Shown: piece by piece, positions 1 to 7,326 of the stretch
Position numbering within the stretch: position 1 is the stretch's first letter
How the letters are laid out: every line of letters begins with the position of its first letter
Assembly: GCA_020848035.1 (NCBI GenBank)
Contig: JADLAX010000025.1
Coordinates: forward strand, 1-42,089
Length of the DNA: 42,089 nucleotides
Direction: 5' to 3'
Source: Anaerolineae bacterium
GTDB lineage: Bacteria > Chloroflexota > Anaerolineae > Promineifilales > Promineifilaceae
Made by a program: the position numbers and the translations under genes
The notes under the pieces: model-generated
Seen by the model: the letters and a program-made list of their open reading frames with translations, nothing else
Told to the model about the DNA's origin: nothing
Database searches by the model: none

Positions 1-123
1 CGCATGGCCGAGCCGGAAGAGCTGACCGGCATGGCCCTCTACCTGGCCTCGGCTGCCTCCAGCTTCACCACCGGCGCGACGATGTTGATTGATGGTGGGC
101 AGTTTATTGGCAACACACTGTAG
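1..123 (+). CDS. Short-chain dehydrogenase/reductase, C-terminal fragment
   Basis: The window opens inside this gene; 40 codons remain before a TAG at 121-123. The visible end reads [17 protein letters not shown], then [14 protein letters not shown], which is the usual C-terminal end of classical SDR oxidoreductases: the helix before the last strand followed by the (T/S)G...DGG segment. The nucleotide-binding and catalytic parts lie outside the window, so the substrate cannot be named. It precedes an acyl-CoA dehydrogenase on the same strand, and 3-oxoacyl reductase or hydroxyacyl-CoA dehydrogenase activity would fit the context, but this is inference. The stop codon lies inside a dispersed palindrome starting at 120. 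Confidence 0.85.
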   Translation, partial: RMAEPEELTGMALYLASAASSFTTGATMLIDGGQFIGNTL

Positions 124-148
124 AGACGTTGCACTGCAACGTCTCTAC
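120..148. repeat. Dispersed palindrome, copy 1 (GTAGAGACGTTGCA arms)
   Basis: Perfect 14-bp inverted repeat, GTAGAGACGTTGCA and its complement, around a single central C. A second, slightly truncated copy is at 1348-1373. It holds the stop codon of the upstream SDR and would form a strong hairpin between that gene and the next. It looks like a REP-type or miniature mobile palindrome that may also act as a transcript end. Confidence 0.9.
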
Positions 149-160
149 GAGGATAAAACA

Positions 161-1351
161 ATGTTCGACATCTCCCCTGAACTCAAGAAAAATTTAGCCA
201 CCGCACGCGCCTTTGTGCGCGACGAGTTGATTCCCCTGGAGCGCGATTTTCTGGCCAAAGGGTTTAACGCCATGGAGCCAATTTTGCAGCAGAAGCGGCA
301 GCGGGTTAAGGAGCTGGGTCTCTGGCTGCCGCAAATTCCCAAGGAATACGGCGGCCTGGGGCTGAGCCTGTTTGAGCATGGTCTGATGAGCCAGGAGCTG
401 GGCCAGACGCCCATCGGCCATTTTGTGTTTAACTGCCAGGCGCCAGATTCCGGCAACATGGAAATTTTGATCGAGCACGGCACGCCGGAGCAGAAAGAGA
501 CGTATCTGATGCCCCTGCTGCGCGGCGACATTCGCAGCTGCTTCTCGATGACGGAACCGGAGCACGCTGGCTCCAACCCGACGATGATGAGCACAACGGC
601 CGTTCGCGAAGGCGACAGCTACATCATCGACGGCCACAAATGGTTCACCAGCTCGGCCGATGGGGCCGCGTTTGCTGTGGTGATGGCCATCACCAACCCG
701 GAAGCCAGCCGCCACGGCCAGGCCAGCCAGATCATCGTGCCGCTGGACACGCCGGGTTTCACCCTGGTACGCAACATTCCGGTGATGGGCGAGGCGGGTG
801 AGGGCTGGGCCAGCCACGCCGAGGTGCGCTATGAAGATGTGCAGGTGCCGTTGACCAACGTATTGGGCAAAGAGGGTGAAGGGTTTGCCATCGCGCAGGA
901 ACGGCTGGGTCCGGGGCGCATTCACCACTGCATGCGCTGGATTGGCATTTGCGAGCGGGCGTTTGAGCTGATGTGTACCTATGCTTTAAAGCGGGAGGTG
1001 GCTCCGGGACGGCCGTTGGCCGGGCAGCAAACCATCCAAAATTGGGTGGCTGAAAGCCGCGCCGAGATCAATGCCGCCCGCCTGATGGTGCTGGCTACCG
1101 CCAAACGCATCGACGAAGAAGGGCAGTACGCCGCCCGCGACGATATCTCGCTGATCAAGTTCCACGTGGCCAACGTGCTGCAAGTGGTGCTGGACCGCGC
1201 CATCCAGGTGCATGGCGGCCTGGGCATGACCGACGACACGCCGCTGGCTTACTGGTTCCGCCACGAGCGCGCCGCCCGCATCTACGATGGGCCGGATGAG
1301 GTACATAAATGGTCGGTGGCCCGCCGCATTTTTGCGCAGTACGCCACGTAG
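161..1351 (+). CDS. Acyl-CoA dehydrogenase, ACAD10/ACAD11-like
   Basis: A 396-residue flavoprotein with the full acyl-CoA dehydrogenase fold. It has the FAD-contact segment SMTEPEHAGS (129-138) and then HKWFTSSA (159-166). RLGPGRIHHCMR (248-259) and IYDGPDEVH (374-382) are signatures of the ACAD11 subgroup. Asp376 stands where medium-chain enzymes have the catalytic Glu, as in ACAD11. The start at 161 is preferred over the in-frame ATG at 89 because a GAGG precedes it and the upstream codons overlap the SDR and a palindrome. A kinase homologous to the N-terminal half of ACAD10/11 lies two genes downstream (2453-3502). In that family the pair handles 4-hydroxyacyl-CoAs through a phosphorylated intermediate; this assignment here is inference. 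The stop TAG falls inside palindrome copy 2. Confidence 0.93.
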   Translation: MFDISPELKKNLATARAFVRDELIPLERDFLAKGFNAMEPILQQKRQRVKELGLWLPQIPKEYGGLGLSLFEHGLMSQELGQTPIGHFVFNCQAPDSGNMEILIEHGTPEQKETYLMPLLRGDIRSCFSMTEPEHAGSNPTMMSTTAVREGDSYIIDGHKWFTSSADGAAFAVVMAITNPEASRHGQASQIIVPLDTPGFTLVRNIPVMGEAGEGWASHAEVRYEDVQVPLTNVLGKEGEGFAIAQERLGPGRIHHCMRWIGICERAFELMCTYALKREVAPGRPLAGQQTIQNWVAESRAEINAARLMVLATAKRIDEEGQYAARDDISLIKFHVANVLQVVLDRAIQVHGGLGMTDDTPLAYWFRHERAARIYDGPDEVHKWSVARRIFAQYAT

Positions 1352-1373
1352 AGACGTTGCATTGCAACGTCTC
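1348..1373. repeat. Dispersed palindrome, copy 2
   Basis: Same GTAGAGACGTTGCA arm as at 120-148, with a central T. The right arm keeps TGCAACGTCTC and then diverges. The TAG at 1349-1351 ends the acyl-CoA dehydrogenase, so the gene is bracketed by two copies and each copy supplies a stop codon. Confidence 0.88.
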
Positions 1374-1385
1374 ACCAACGTGCGA

Positions 1386-1415
1386 ATCGTCTAAAAATCG
1401 TCTATAATTAGACGA
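1386..1415 (+). promoter_or_regulatory. Probable operator in front of the Fic gene
   Basis: A perfect 18-bp palindrome, tcgtctataattagacga, lies at 1398-1415 and ends 5 bp before the Fic start codon. A further direct half-site, ATCGTCTA, is at 1386-1393. Three half-sites touching the start codon look like a repressor operator. The central TATAATTA could also serve as a -10 element. The Fic protein ends in a winged-helix-like domain, so autoregulation is plausible (inference). Confidence 0.6.
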
Positions 1416-1420
1416 TAATT

Positions 1421-2449
1421 ATGTTTGAACCAAGCTATCGTATCTCACCTTTTCTTTTGGAGCGCATTAAGGAAATTACGCTGCTGGTGCATACCTTGAA
1501 TCAGCGGCTAGTTTCAGAGGTGGTGCTGGTGCAGATGCAGGCCGAGGCACGGGCTGTTTCTACCTATGCCTCGACCAGCATTGAAGGCAATCCGCTGCCG
1601 CTGACGCAGGTAAAACGATTGCTGAAAAACCAGCCAAAGCAGCTGCGCGACAGCGAACGCGAAGTGATCAACTACAATCAGGTGTTGACCTGGCAAAACG
1701 CTGAGCCTGAGAAAGTATTGACGCTGGAGTTGCTGCTGAAAATCCAGGCTGGCGTTGTAGACGGATTACTCCCCACTCATCAGGCGGGACGGCTGCGGCA
1801 GGAACCGGTGATTGTGTATGAACCGCGCAGCGGCGATGTTGTTTATCTCCCGCCGGATCATGGGGATGTGCCACAGTTGGTAAACGATCTGCTGGCTTTT
1901 GTGCAGGCCAACCAGGGTGTGTTGGACCCCATTTTGTTGGCGGGTTTATTGCATAAGCAGATGGTGGTGATTCATCCGTTTGTGGATGGGAACGGCCGTA
2001 CCACGCGCCTGGCCACAAAACTCCTCCTGGCTGGACTGGGCTTAAACACCTTCAACCTGTTTAGCTTCGAGAACTACTACAACCAGAACGTAACCCGCTA
2101 TTTCCAATATGTCGGGCTGTTTGGCAACTATTACGACCTGGTCGACGACCTGGATTTTACGCCCTGGCTCGAATACTTTGCCGAGGGCATTTTAGACGAA
2201 CTGCTGCGAGTGCAAAAGCAAATCGAGAACAACCTGGCTGCACCGGATACCACCTTGAAGCCCTACCATGAAGCCATTTTGGGGCATATTGAGGCAAACG
2301 GCTTCATCACCGACAAGGAGTATGCCAGGCTTACAGAGCGGGCTAAAGCCACGCGTGCGCTTGACTTCAAGTTCCTGCTGGAACTGGGGCTGATTGAGCG
2401 GAAGGGGCGTGGGCCGAGTGTTTACTATCAACGAGTAGCGGGAAGTTAG
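1421..2449 (+). CDS. Fic family protein (AMP transferase type) with winged-helix tail
   Basis: A 342-residue Fic protein. The active-site motif HPFVDGNGRTTR begins at His185 and is complete (HPFx[D/E]GNGRxxR), so nucleotidyl transfer to a target protein is expected. Upstream, STSIEGN (51-57) matches the [S/T]xxxE[G/N] inhibitory helix of self-inhibited Fic enzymes, with Glu55 as the blocking residue. Residues from about 280 to 340 (HEAILGHIEANGFITDKEYARL, split by a short loop, then LLELGLIERKGRGPS) look like a winged helix for DNA binding. The ATG follows the palindromic operator directly and no clear Shine-Dalgarno is seen, so the transcript may be leaderless. The downstream kinase starts 3 bp after the stop, so the two are probably co-transcribed. 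The target is unknown. Confidence 0.92.
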   Translation: MFEPSYRISPFLLERIKEITLLVHTLNQRLVSEVVLVQMQAEARAVSTYASTSIEGNPLPLTQVKRLLKNQPKQLRDSEREVINYNQVLTWQNAEPEKVLTLELLLKIQAGVVDGLLPTHQAGRLRQEPVIVYEPRSGDVVYLPPDHGDVPQLVNDLLAFVQANQGVLDPILLAGLLHKQMVVIHPFVDGNGRTTRLATKLLLAGLGLNTFNLFSFENYYNQNVTRYFQYVGLFGNYYDLVDDLDFTPWLEYFAEGILDELLRVQKQIENNLAAPDTTLKPYHEAILGHIEANGFITDKEYARLTERAKATRALDFKFLLELGLIERKGRGPSVYYQRVAGS

Positions 2450-2452
2450 GCG

Positions 2453-3502
2453 ATGAAAGACACCATTGACGTACGGCCGGATGAGCAGTTTGACGAGGTG
2501 CGATTGGCAGCATACCTGCGCGGCCAGCTGCCGGGCAGCGAAAATCGGTTGACGGTGCGGCAGTTTGGCGGTGGGGCGGCTAATCTGACTTACCTGCTGG
2601 ATTTTGGCAGTCATGAATACGTCCTGCGCCGCCCGCCGTTGGGGCCGGTGGCCCAATCGGCGCACGACATGGGGCGGGAGTACAAGGTGCTCTCCGTGCT
2701 GCACCAGGCGCTGCCCTACGCGCCGCGCGCCTTTTTGTACGGCGACGATCCAGCGCTGATCGGGGCCGACTTTTTTGTGATGGAGCGGCGCAAAGGGGTG
2801 GTGGTCCGCCGCACCATGCCGCCGCAGTTTGCCAACCTGCCCGATGCCCCCCGCCGCATGAGCGAGGCGATGGTTGACGCCCTGGCCGAGCTGCACGCCG
2901 TTGATTTTGCTGCGCTAGGTTTGAGCGATTTGGGCAAGCCGGAGGGGTTCATCGAGCGGCAGGTGGAAGGGTGGTACAAGCGCTGGCACGCCGCCAAAGA
3001 AGCTGATTTGCCCGACATGGACCGCATCTACCAGTGGCTGAAGAGCAATTTGCCGTCTTCAACGGCCGTTTCCCTGGTGCACAACGATTATAAGCTGGAC
3101 AACGTGATGCTGGCTGAGCATGATCCGGGGCAAATGGTGGCGATTTTTGATTGGGACATGTGCACGCTGGGCGATCCGCTGTCTGACCTGGGAGCGCTGT
3201 TGTGTTACTGGACCGAGCCGACGGACGCGCCCTACTTCCAGCAGATGGCGATGATGCCCACCGGGGAGTTGGGCTTTTTGACCCGGCGAGAATTGGTAGA
3301 ACGGTATGCGGCGAAAAGCGGCCGTTCCATCCACAACATCAATTTTTACCACACCCTGGGGCTGTTCCGGCTGGTGGTGATCATTGCCCAAATTTACATC
3401 CGCTATGCGCGAGGACAGACGCAAGACGGCCGTTTTGCTGCCTTTGGCTCAATGATTCCGCTGATGGCTAAAGCGGCCGTTGAAGTCATGCGTGAAACGT
3501 GA
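2453..3502 (+). CDS. APH-fold phosphotransferase, ACAD10/11 N-terminal-domain type
   Basis: A 349-residue aminoglycoside-phosphotransferase-fold kinase. It shows VRQFGGGAANLTYLL (35-49) as the nucleotide loop, the catalytic HNDYKLDN (210-217, Asp212 as base, Asn217 as metal ligand) and FDWDMCTLGDPLSDLG (232-247, Asp233 as metal ligand). This last block is typical of the kinase half of ACAD10/ACAD11 and of LvaA in levulinate breakdown, which phosphorylates 4-hydroxyacyl-CoA. The gene starts 3 bp after the Fic stop. Together with the acyl-CoA dehydrogenase at 161-1351 it looks like the unfused form of ACAD11. Aminoglycoside resistance is an unlikely alternative because the family match is to the acyl-CoA branch. 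The last codons (RET and stop) lie inside a word repeat. Confidence 0.88.
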   Translation: MKDTIDVRPDEQFDEVRLAAYLRGQLPGSENRLTVRQFGGGAANLTYLLDFGSHEYVLRRPPLGPVAQSAHDMGREYKVLSVLHQALPYAPRAFLYGDDPALIGADFFVMERRKGVVVRRTMPPQFANLPDAPRRMSEAMVDALAELHAVDFAALGLSDLGKPEGFIERQVEGWYKRWHAAKEADLPDMDRIYQWLKSNLPSSTAVSLVHNDYKLDNVMLAEHDPGQMVAIFDWDMCTLGDPLSDLGALLCYWTEPTDAPYFQQMAMMPTGELGFLTRRELVERYAAKSGRSIHNINFYHTLGLFRLVVIIAQIYIRYARGQTQDGRFAAFGSMIPLMAKAAVEVMRET

Positions 3503-3556
3503 AGCGTGAAACGTGATATGTTTGCTCACGTTTCACGTTTCACGTTTCACGCTTCA
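3490..3556. repeat. Word-repeat hairpin GTGAAAC/GCGTGAA type
   Basis: Left arm reiterates GTGAAACGT and GTGAAGCGT; after a short TATGTTTGC loop the right arm reiterates ACGTTTCAC. The same word family recurs at 32677-32727 and 38511-38570. The stop codon of the kinase is inside the left arm. It is a likely bidirectional transcript end. Confidence 0.85.
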
Positions 3557-3585
3557 GTTCTCATCCGAGGAAACAGTTTGACCTA

Positions 3586-4017
3586 ATGCCTGCATTCTTT
3601 ATTTATCTTATTCGCCTGGTTCGGGGCATTCGCGATGGGCTGAAGGAGCCGGAGTTCCGCGGCTTGTTTTGGTCTGTGCTGCTGATTTTGCTCAGCGGAA
3701 CCTGGTTTTACCATGCAGTGGAGGGCTGGAGTTGGTTAGATTCTTTTTACTTTAGCGTCATTACTCTGACCACGGTGGGTTACGGCGATTTTTCACCGAA
3801 AACGGCCGTTGGCAAAATCTTCACCATCATTTATATCGTCATTGGCTTAGGCATTTTATCAAGTTTCATTTTGCTCCTGGCCGATTTTCAGCGTCGTGAA
3901 CCGACCGGTTTGTGGCCGCGCATGACGAACAAGGGGAAACGGCCGTCAGCAGCTCCCGCACCAGACGGGCTCCCAGCAAATGGAGAGGAGGATTCTCATG
4001 CCGCAGTTTCAAGCTAA
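3586..4017 (+). CDS. Two-TM potassium channel (Ion_trans_2)
   Basis: A 143-residue membrane protein. TM1 is about 27-45, the pore helix 51-62, the selectivity filter TTVGYGDF (62-69) and TM2 77-99. The filter TVGYGD is the K+ channel signature. The cytoplasmic tail (about 100-143) is short and low in complexity and has no RCK domain, so gating by a bound nucleotide is not evident. A tetramer in the cell membrane is expected. The start follows an AGGAAA about 16 bp upstream, which is a long spacing. Its last 20 bp overlap the start of the hydrolase downstream, so translation is probably coupled. Confidence 0.88.
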   Translation: MPAFFIYLIRLVRGIRDGLKEPEFRGLFWSVLLILLSGTWFYHAVEGWSWLDSFYFSVITLTTVGYGDFSPKTAVGKIFTIIYIVIGLGILSSFILLLADFQRREPTGLWPRMTNKGKRPSAAPAPDGLPANGEEDSHAAVSS

Positions 4018-4807
4018 CCATGTTGAGTTGTTCTACGAGGAAAAAGGATCCGGACCAGAGGTGATGCTGTTTTCCCACGGCTACCTGATGGATCACACGA
4101 TGTACGATCATCAAGTGGAGGCGTTTAAAGATCGGTTTCGCTGTATCGCGTATGATCAACGGGGACACGGCCGTTCCGCCGTCATTACCAGCAGCTACGA
4201 CGTAGACGCCCTGGTGAACGATGCCATCGGGCTGATTGAGGCGCTGCAACTTGGCCCGGTGCATTTTGTCGGTATGTCGACGGGTGGCTTTGTTGGCCTG
4301 CGCCTGGCCCTGCGCCGGCCCGACCTGCTCAAATCGCTGGTGCTCATCGACACCTCGGCCGATCCAGAGGAAAAAAGCAAGCTGTCGCAGTACAACCTGC
4401 TGCTCAAAACGGTGAATTTGGTCGGTTGGCGACCGGTTATTGGCCGCGTTATGCCGATTTTGTTTTATGAAGTTTTCCTGGAAGACCCGAACCGGGAGGA
4501 AGAGGTAAAGAAGTGGCGCGGCATCATCACGGGGCACAACGTGAAGGCGGTGACGGCTTTTGGCAAAGCGATTTTTGCCCGCGACAGCGTGACCAACCAG
4601 CTGGGCAACATCAAAACGCCTACCGTGGTCATCGTGGGCAAACATGATGTGGCCACGCCTTCCTCGTACGCCCAAACGATGGCCGACCGCATCCCCAACA
4701 CCCACCTGCGTGTCATTCCCGATGCCGGGCACTCATCGCCGGTGGAAAAGCCCCGCGCCGTGGCCGACGCCATGCGCGCCTTTTACGAGCGGGTGGGCAT
4801 TTTGTAA
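3998..4807 (+). CDS. Alpha/beta-fold hydrolase
   Basis: A 269-residue alpha/beta hydrolase. The nucleophile elbow is GMSTGG with Ser94, the acid is Asp217 in GKHDVATP and the base is His245 in DAGHSSPVEKP. The oxyanion region is SHGYLMD (26-32). These features match the epoxide hydrolase / haloperoxidase / 3-oxoadipate enol-lactonase group; a serine nucleophile favours ester or lactone hydrolysis. The start at 3998 has a strong AGGAGG at 3987-3992 and is preferred over an ATG 18 bp upstream. Substrate unknown; neighbours in fatty-acid metabolism make an ester or thioester possible. Confidence 0.9.
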   Translation: MPQFQANHVELFYEEKGSGPEVMLFSHGYLMDHTMYDHQVEAFKDRFRCIAYDQRGHGRSAVITSSYDVDALVNDAIGLIEALQLGPVHFVGMSTGGFVGLRLALRRPDLLKSLVLIDTSADPEEKSKLSQYNLLLKTVNLVGWRPVIGRVMPILFYEVFLEDPNREEEVKKWRGIITGHNVKAVTAFGKAIFARDSVTNQLGNIKTPTVVIVGKHDVATPSSYAQTMADRIPNTHLRVIPDAGHSSPVEKPRAVADAMRAFYERVGIL

Positions 4808-4823
4808 CAGATACATTTTTTTG

Positions 4824-4982
4824 GTAGGGGCGGGACGGCGCGGTATGGTTTGGGCTGAAACAGGCGTCCTTATCTCCGCGCCGTCTCGCCCTGGCTTCCG
4901 TTAGCGGCCGTTTTGGGCGAGACAGGCGGGAGGCAAGGCTCTTCGCCCAGCCATGATCCTGGCCCGCCTGTCCCGCCCCTAC
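4824..4982. repeat. 159-bp GC-rich element with nested inverted repeats
   Basis: The outer ends are exact inverted repeats, GTAGGGGCGGGAC at 4824-4836 and GTCCCGCCCCTAC at 4970-4982. Inside are three more exact pairs: GACGGCGCGG/CCGCGCCGTC, GTCTCGCCC/GGGCGAGAC and GACAGGCGGG/CCCGCCTGTC. No coding potential fits. It resembles a non-autonomous miniature element or a multi-stem RNA. The word GTAGGGGC recurs at 42035. Confidence 0.75.
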
Positions 4983-5022
4983 ATCATGTTGGTGGGTGAC
5001 TTCCCCAACGCAGGACAGATAC

Positions 5023-5862
5023 ATGAATTATCGATCCATTTTTAGAGCGGATTTATTTGCCGGGCAGACGATAATGGTGACCGGTGGCGGCAGCGGCATT
5101 GGCCGGGCCACGGCCGTTGAGCTGGCCAGCCTCGGTGCGCATGTGGTGTTGGTGGGGCGGACGGCGGAAAAGTTAACGGCCGTTGCCCACGAAATCAGCC
5201 GGTTGGGCGGTGAGGCCTCCACCTTCACCTGCAACATCCGCGAAGAAGCGCAGGTGCAGGCGCTGTTTGCCGCTGTGCTGGCCGCCCATGGCGCGCTGCA
5301 CGGCCTGGTGAACAACGCCGGGGGGCAGTTCCTCAGCCCGGCCGAGTTTATCAGCCAAAAAGGGTTCCACGCGGTGGTGGAAACCAACCTCACCGGCACC
5401 TTTTTGATGTGCCGCGAGGCGTACAGCCAGTACATGCGCGACCACGGCGGGGTCATTGTCAACATGCTGATGGAGAATTGGCGCGGTTTTCCCGGCATGG
5501 TTCATTCGGCGGCGGCGCGGGCGGGCATCGAAAACCTGACCAAAACGCTGGCGGTCGAGTGGGCCCGCTCCGGCGTACGGATCAACGCCGTCGCCCCCGG
5601 CCTCATCGAATCCAGCGGCCTGGACAACTACCCGGATGTGGCCAAACAGTTTATCCAGAACGTGGTGCAAGACATTCCCTTCAAGCGCATGGGCACCGAA
5701 AGCGAAACGGCCGCTGCCATCGTCTTTTTGCTCTCCCCTGGGGCCAGCTACATCAGCGGCGAATCGATTCGCATTGATGGGGCCAGTTCACTCTGGCGCA
5801 AAACGTGGGAAATTGAAGACCACAACAACGCTCCCCCACCGTTTAACGGGTTTGAACCATGA
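5023..5862 (+). CDS. SDR of the peroxisomal trans-2-enoyl-CoA reductase type
   Basis: A 279-residue SDR with the NADP(H) motif TGGGSGIG (20-27) and NNAGG (97-101). Where classical SDRs have YxxxK it reads HSAAARAG (161-168), followed by NLTKTLAVEWARSGVRINAV. This block is shared with peroxisomal trans-2-enoyl-CoA reductase and related 2,4-dienoyl-CoA reductases, which also lack the canonical Tyr-Lys pair. Expected role: NADPH-dependent reduction of a 2-enoyl-CoA or 2,4-dienoyl-CoA. ATG at 5023 with AGGA seven bases upstream is preferred over the GTG at 4996, which adds nine residues of no family likeness. It follows the nested inverted repeat and stands as its own unit. Confidence 0.87.
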   Translation: MNYRSIFRADLFAGQTIMVTGGGSGIGRATAVELASLGAHVVLVGRTAEKLTAVAHEISRLGGEASTFTCNIREEAQVQALFAAVLAAHGALHGLVNNAGGQFLSPAEFISQKGFHAVVETNLTGTFLMCREAYSQYMRDHGGVIVNMLMENWRGFPGMVHSAAARAGIENLTKTLAVEWARSGVRINAVAPGLIESSGLDNYPDVAKQFIQNVVQDIPFKRMGTESETAAAIVFLLSPGASYISGESIRIDGASSLWRKTWEIEDHNNAPPPFNGFEP

Positions 5863-6017
5863 GCAGTGCGGTTGGTTTAGGCGGCGCAATGGCCGCCTTT
5901 TTCTTGTCAAAGTGGCAGCGAGGCAGGAATGGGGCATAATTACGGCCGTCACCAAGCAACAATCCACCATCAACCATAAACGCACAGAGTTCCGTGTAAA
6001 CCATTTTGAGCGTGTTT

Positions 6018-7268
6018 ATGAATAGAGACATGTTAACCGAGCAGGAATTTGAGGTGATTCGGGCCGCCCAGCCCGCCCCCATCGATCCGTCGGCAACCGC
6101 CGCTGGCTCTACCGTGGTCAGCCTGCTTTCGTCGTTGGACCGCAGAGTGCTGGACCAGGTGATGATCGAGCATCGCTACGCGGCCGGGGAAATTGTGGTG
6201 CGCGAAGGGCAGCATGGCGACATCGCCTACCTCATCTGGTCGGGCCGCGTGGCCGTGGTGCAGGGGGATTTTTACAATCCGGCCAGCGTCAACTACCGGG
6301 GACCGGGTGAAGTGGTGGGCGAGATGTCGCTCATCGACAACAAGCCGCGCTCCGCCTCGATTGTGGCCCTGGACGATGTGCGCCTGCTGGGAATTCACCG
6401 CAAAGACTTTTTTGAGCTGCTGCAAATTGATCCCAACTTCAGCACCAACATGATGGAAATTTTGTCCAACCGGCTGCGCGCCGCCGAGGAGCTGTCGCGG
6501 GTGAACACGGCCATTGGCCGCGAGCTAAGCGCTGAGGTGGAGGAGCTCCAGTCGGAAAATGAAGCGCTGCGCCGCCTGGAGCAGCGCCGCCAGGAGCTAA
6601 GCGAGCTGGTGGTGCACGATTTGCGCAATCCGCTGGGCAACCTGTTTAGCGCCTTAAACATGCTGGAGCTGGTGCTGCCACCCGACGTGCTGGAGGCCAA
6701 TCGGGAGCTGCTGGAGATTGCCCGCCTGTCGCACCTGCGCATGCAGGATTTGGTCGATTCGCTGCTAGACATTGCCCAAATTGAGGCGGGACGGCCGTTG
6801 GGCGAACGCAAAGCCACCCATATTCCTGAACTGATGAGCGAGGTGACGCAGCTCAATGCCTTCGCCCTGAACAAGCGGGAGATGTCGCTGACGCTGAACT
6901 TTCCGCCCGATTTACCGCCCGTCTGGGCCGATCCGGACCAGATTCGCCGGGTGCTGACCAATCTAACCGACAACGCCATCAAATATTCGCCCAAGGGCGG
7001 GCTGTTGGTGGTTACGGCCGTTCCTGTCGACGGCATGGTCGAAGTTAGCGTGCTGGATGCTGGCCCCGGCGTTGCCCCGGAAGAGCGTGAGCACATTTTT
7101 GCCCGCTTTGCCCAGGTGGAAGCCGGGGGCATTCGCCCGCGTGGTTTTGGCCTGGGGCTGTCTTACTGCAAACTGGCGGTGGAGGCGCACAACGGCCGTA
7201 TCTGGGTCGAGCCAGGCCCAGACGGCGTGGGCAGCCGGTTTGTCTTTACCTTGCCACTGGCCATTTAA
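6018..7268 (+). CDS. Cyclic-nucleotide-binding-domain histidine kinase
   Basis: A 416-residue soluble kinase with no membrane segment. Residues about 40-150 form a cNMP-binding beta-roll with phosphate-binding cassette GEMSLIDNKPRSAS (101-114; Arg111 contacts the cyclic phosphate in this family). A coiled coil (about 160-192) leads to the HisKA dimer helix with His200 in VVHDLRNPLG. The ATPase follows with N box NLTDNAIKYSP (315-325), G1 DAGPGV (347-352) and G2 GFGLGL (376-381). It probably senses cAMP, cGMP or a related ligand, or oxygen/redox state, and phosphorylates a response regulator encoded elsewhere; none is adjacent. Starts at TTG 6006, GTG 6012, ATG 6018 and ATG 6030 are all in frame; 6018 has a GAG seven bases upstream. 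Confidence 0.9.
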   Translation: MNRDMLTEQEFEVIRAAQPAPIDPSATAAGSTVVSLLSSLDRRVLDQVMIEHRYAAGEIVVREGQHGDIAYLIWSGRVAVVQGDFYNPASVNYRGPGEVVGEMSLIDNKPRSASIVALDDVRLLGIHRKDFFELLQIDPNFSTNMMEILSNRLRAAEELSRVNTAIGRELSAEVEELQSENEALRRLEQRRQELSELVVHDLRNPLGNLFSALNMLELVLPPDVLEANRELLEIARLSHLRMQDLVDSLLDIAQIEAGRPLGERKATHIPELMSEVTQLNAFALNKREMSLTLNFPPDLPPVWADPDQIRRVLTNLTDNAIKYSPKGGLLVVTAVPVDGMVEVSVLDAGPGVAPEEREHIFARFAQVEAGGIRPRGFGLGLSYCKLAVEAHNGRIWVEPGPDGVGSRFVFTLPLAI

Positions 7269-7275
7269 GAACTGT

Positions 7276-7326
7276 AACTGGGTAATTGAGCCATTACCCA
7301 ATTACTCAATCACTCAATCACTCAAT
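7276..7326. repeat. Word-repeat hairpin (GGTAATTGAG / ACTCAATC type)
   Basis: ACTGGGTAATTGAG is followed by ATTACCCAATTACTCAAT and two further copies of CACTCAAT. It fills the whole gap between the kinase stop and the ATG of the next gene, so the ribosome-binding region of that gene is made of repeat. Confidence 0.75.

Noticed and set aside
2453..3502. Aminoglycoside resistance kinase
   Set aside because: The fold is shared, but the DWDMCTLGDPLSDLG block and the nearby dehydrogenase place it with the ACAD10/11 acyl-CoA kinases.
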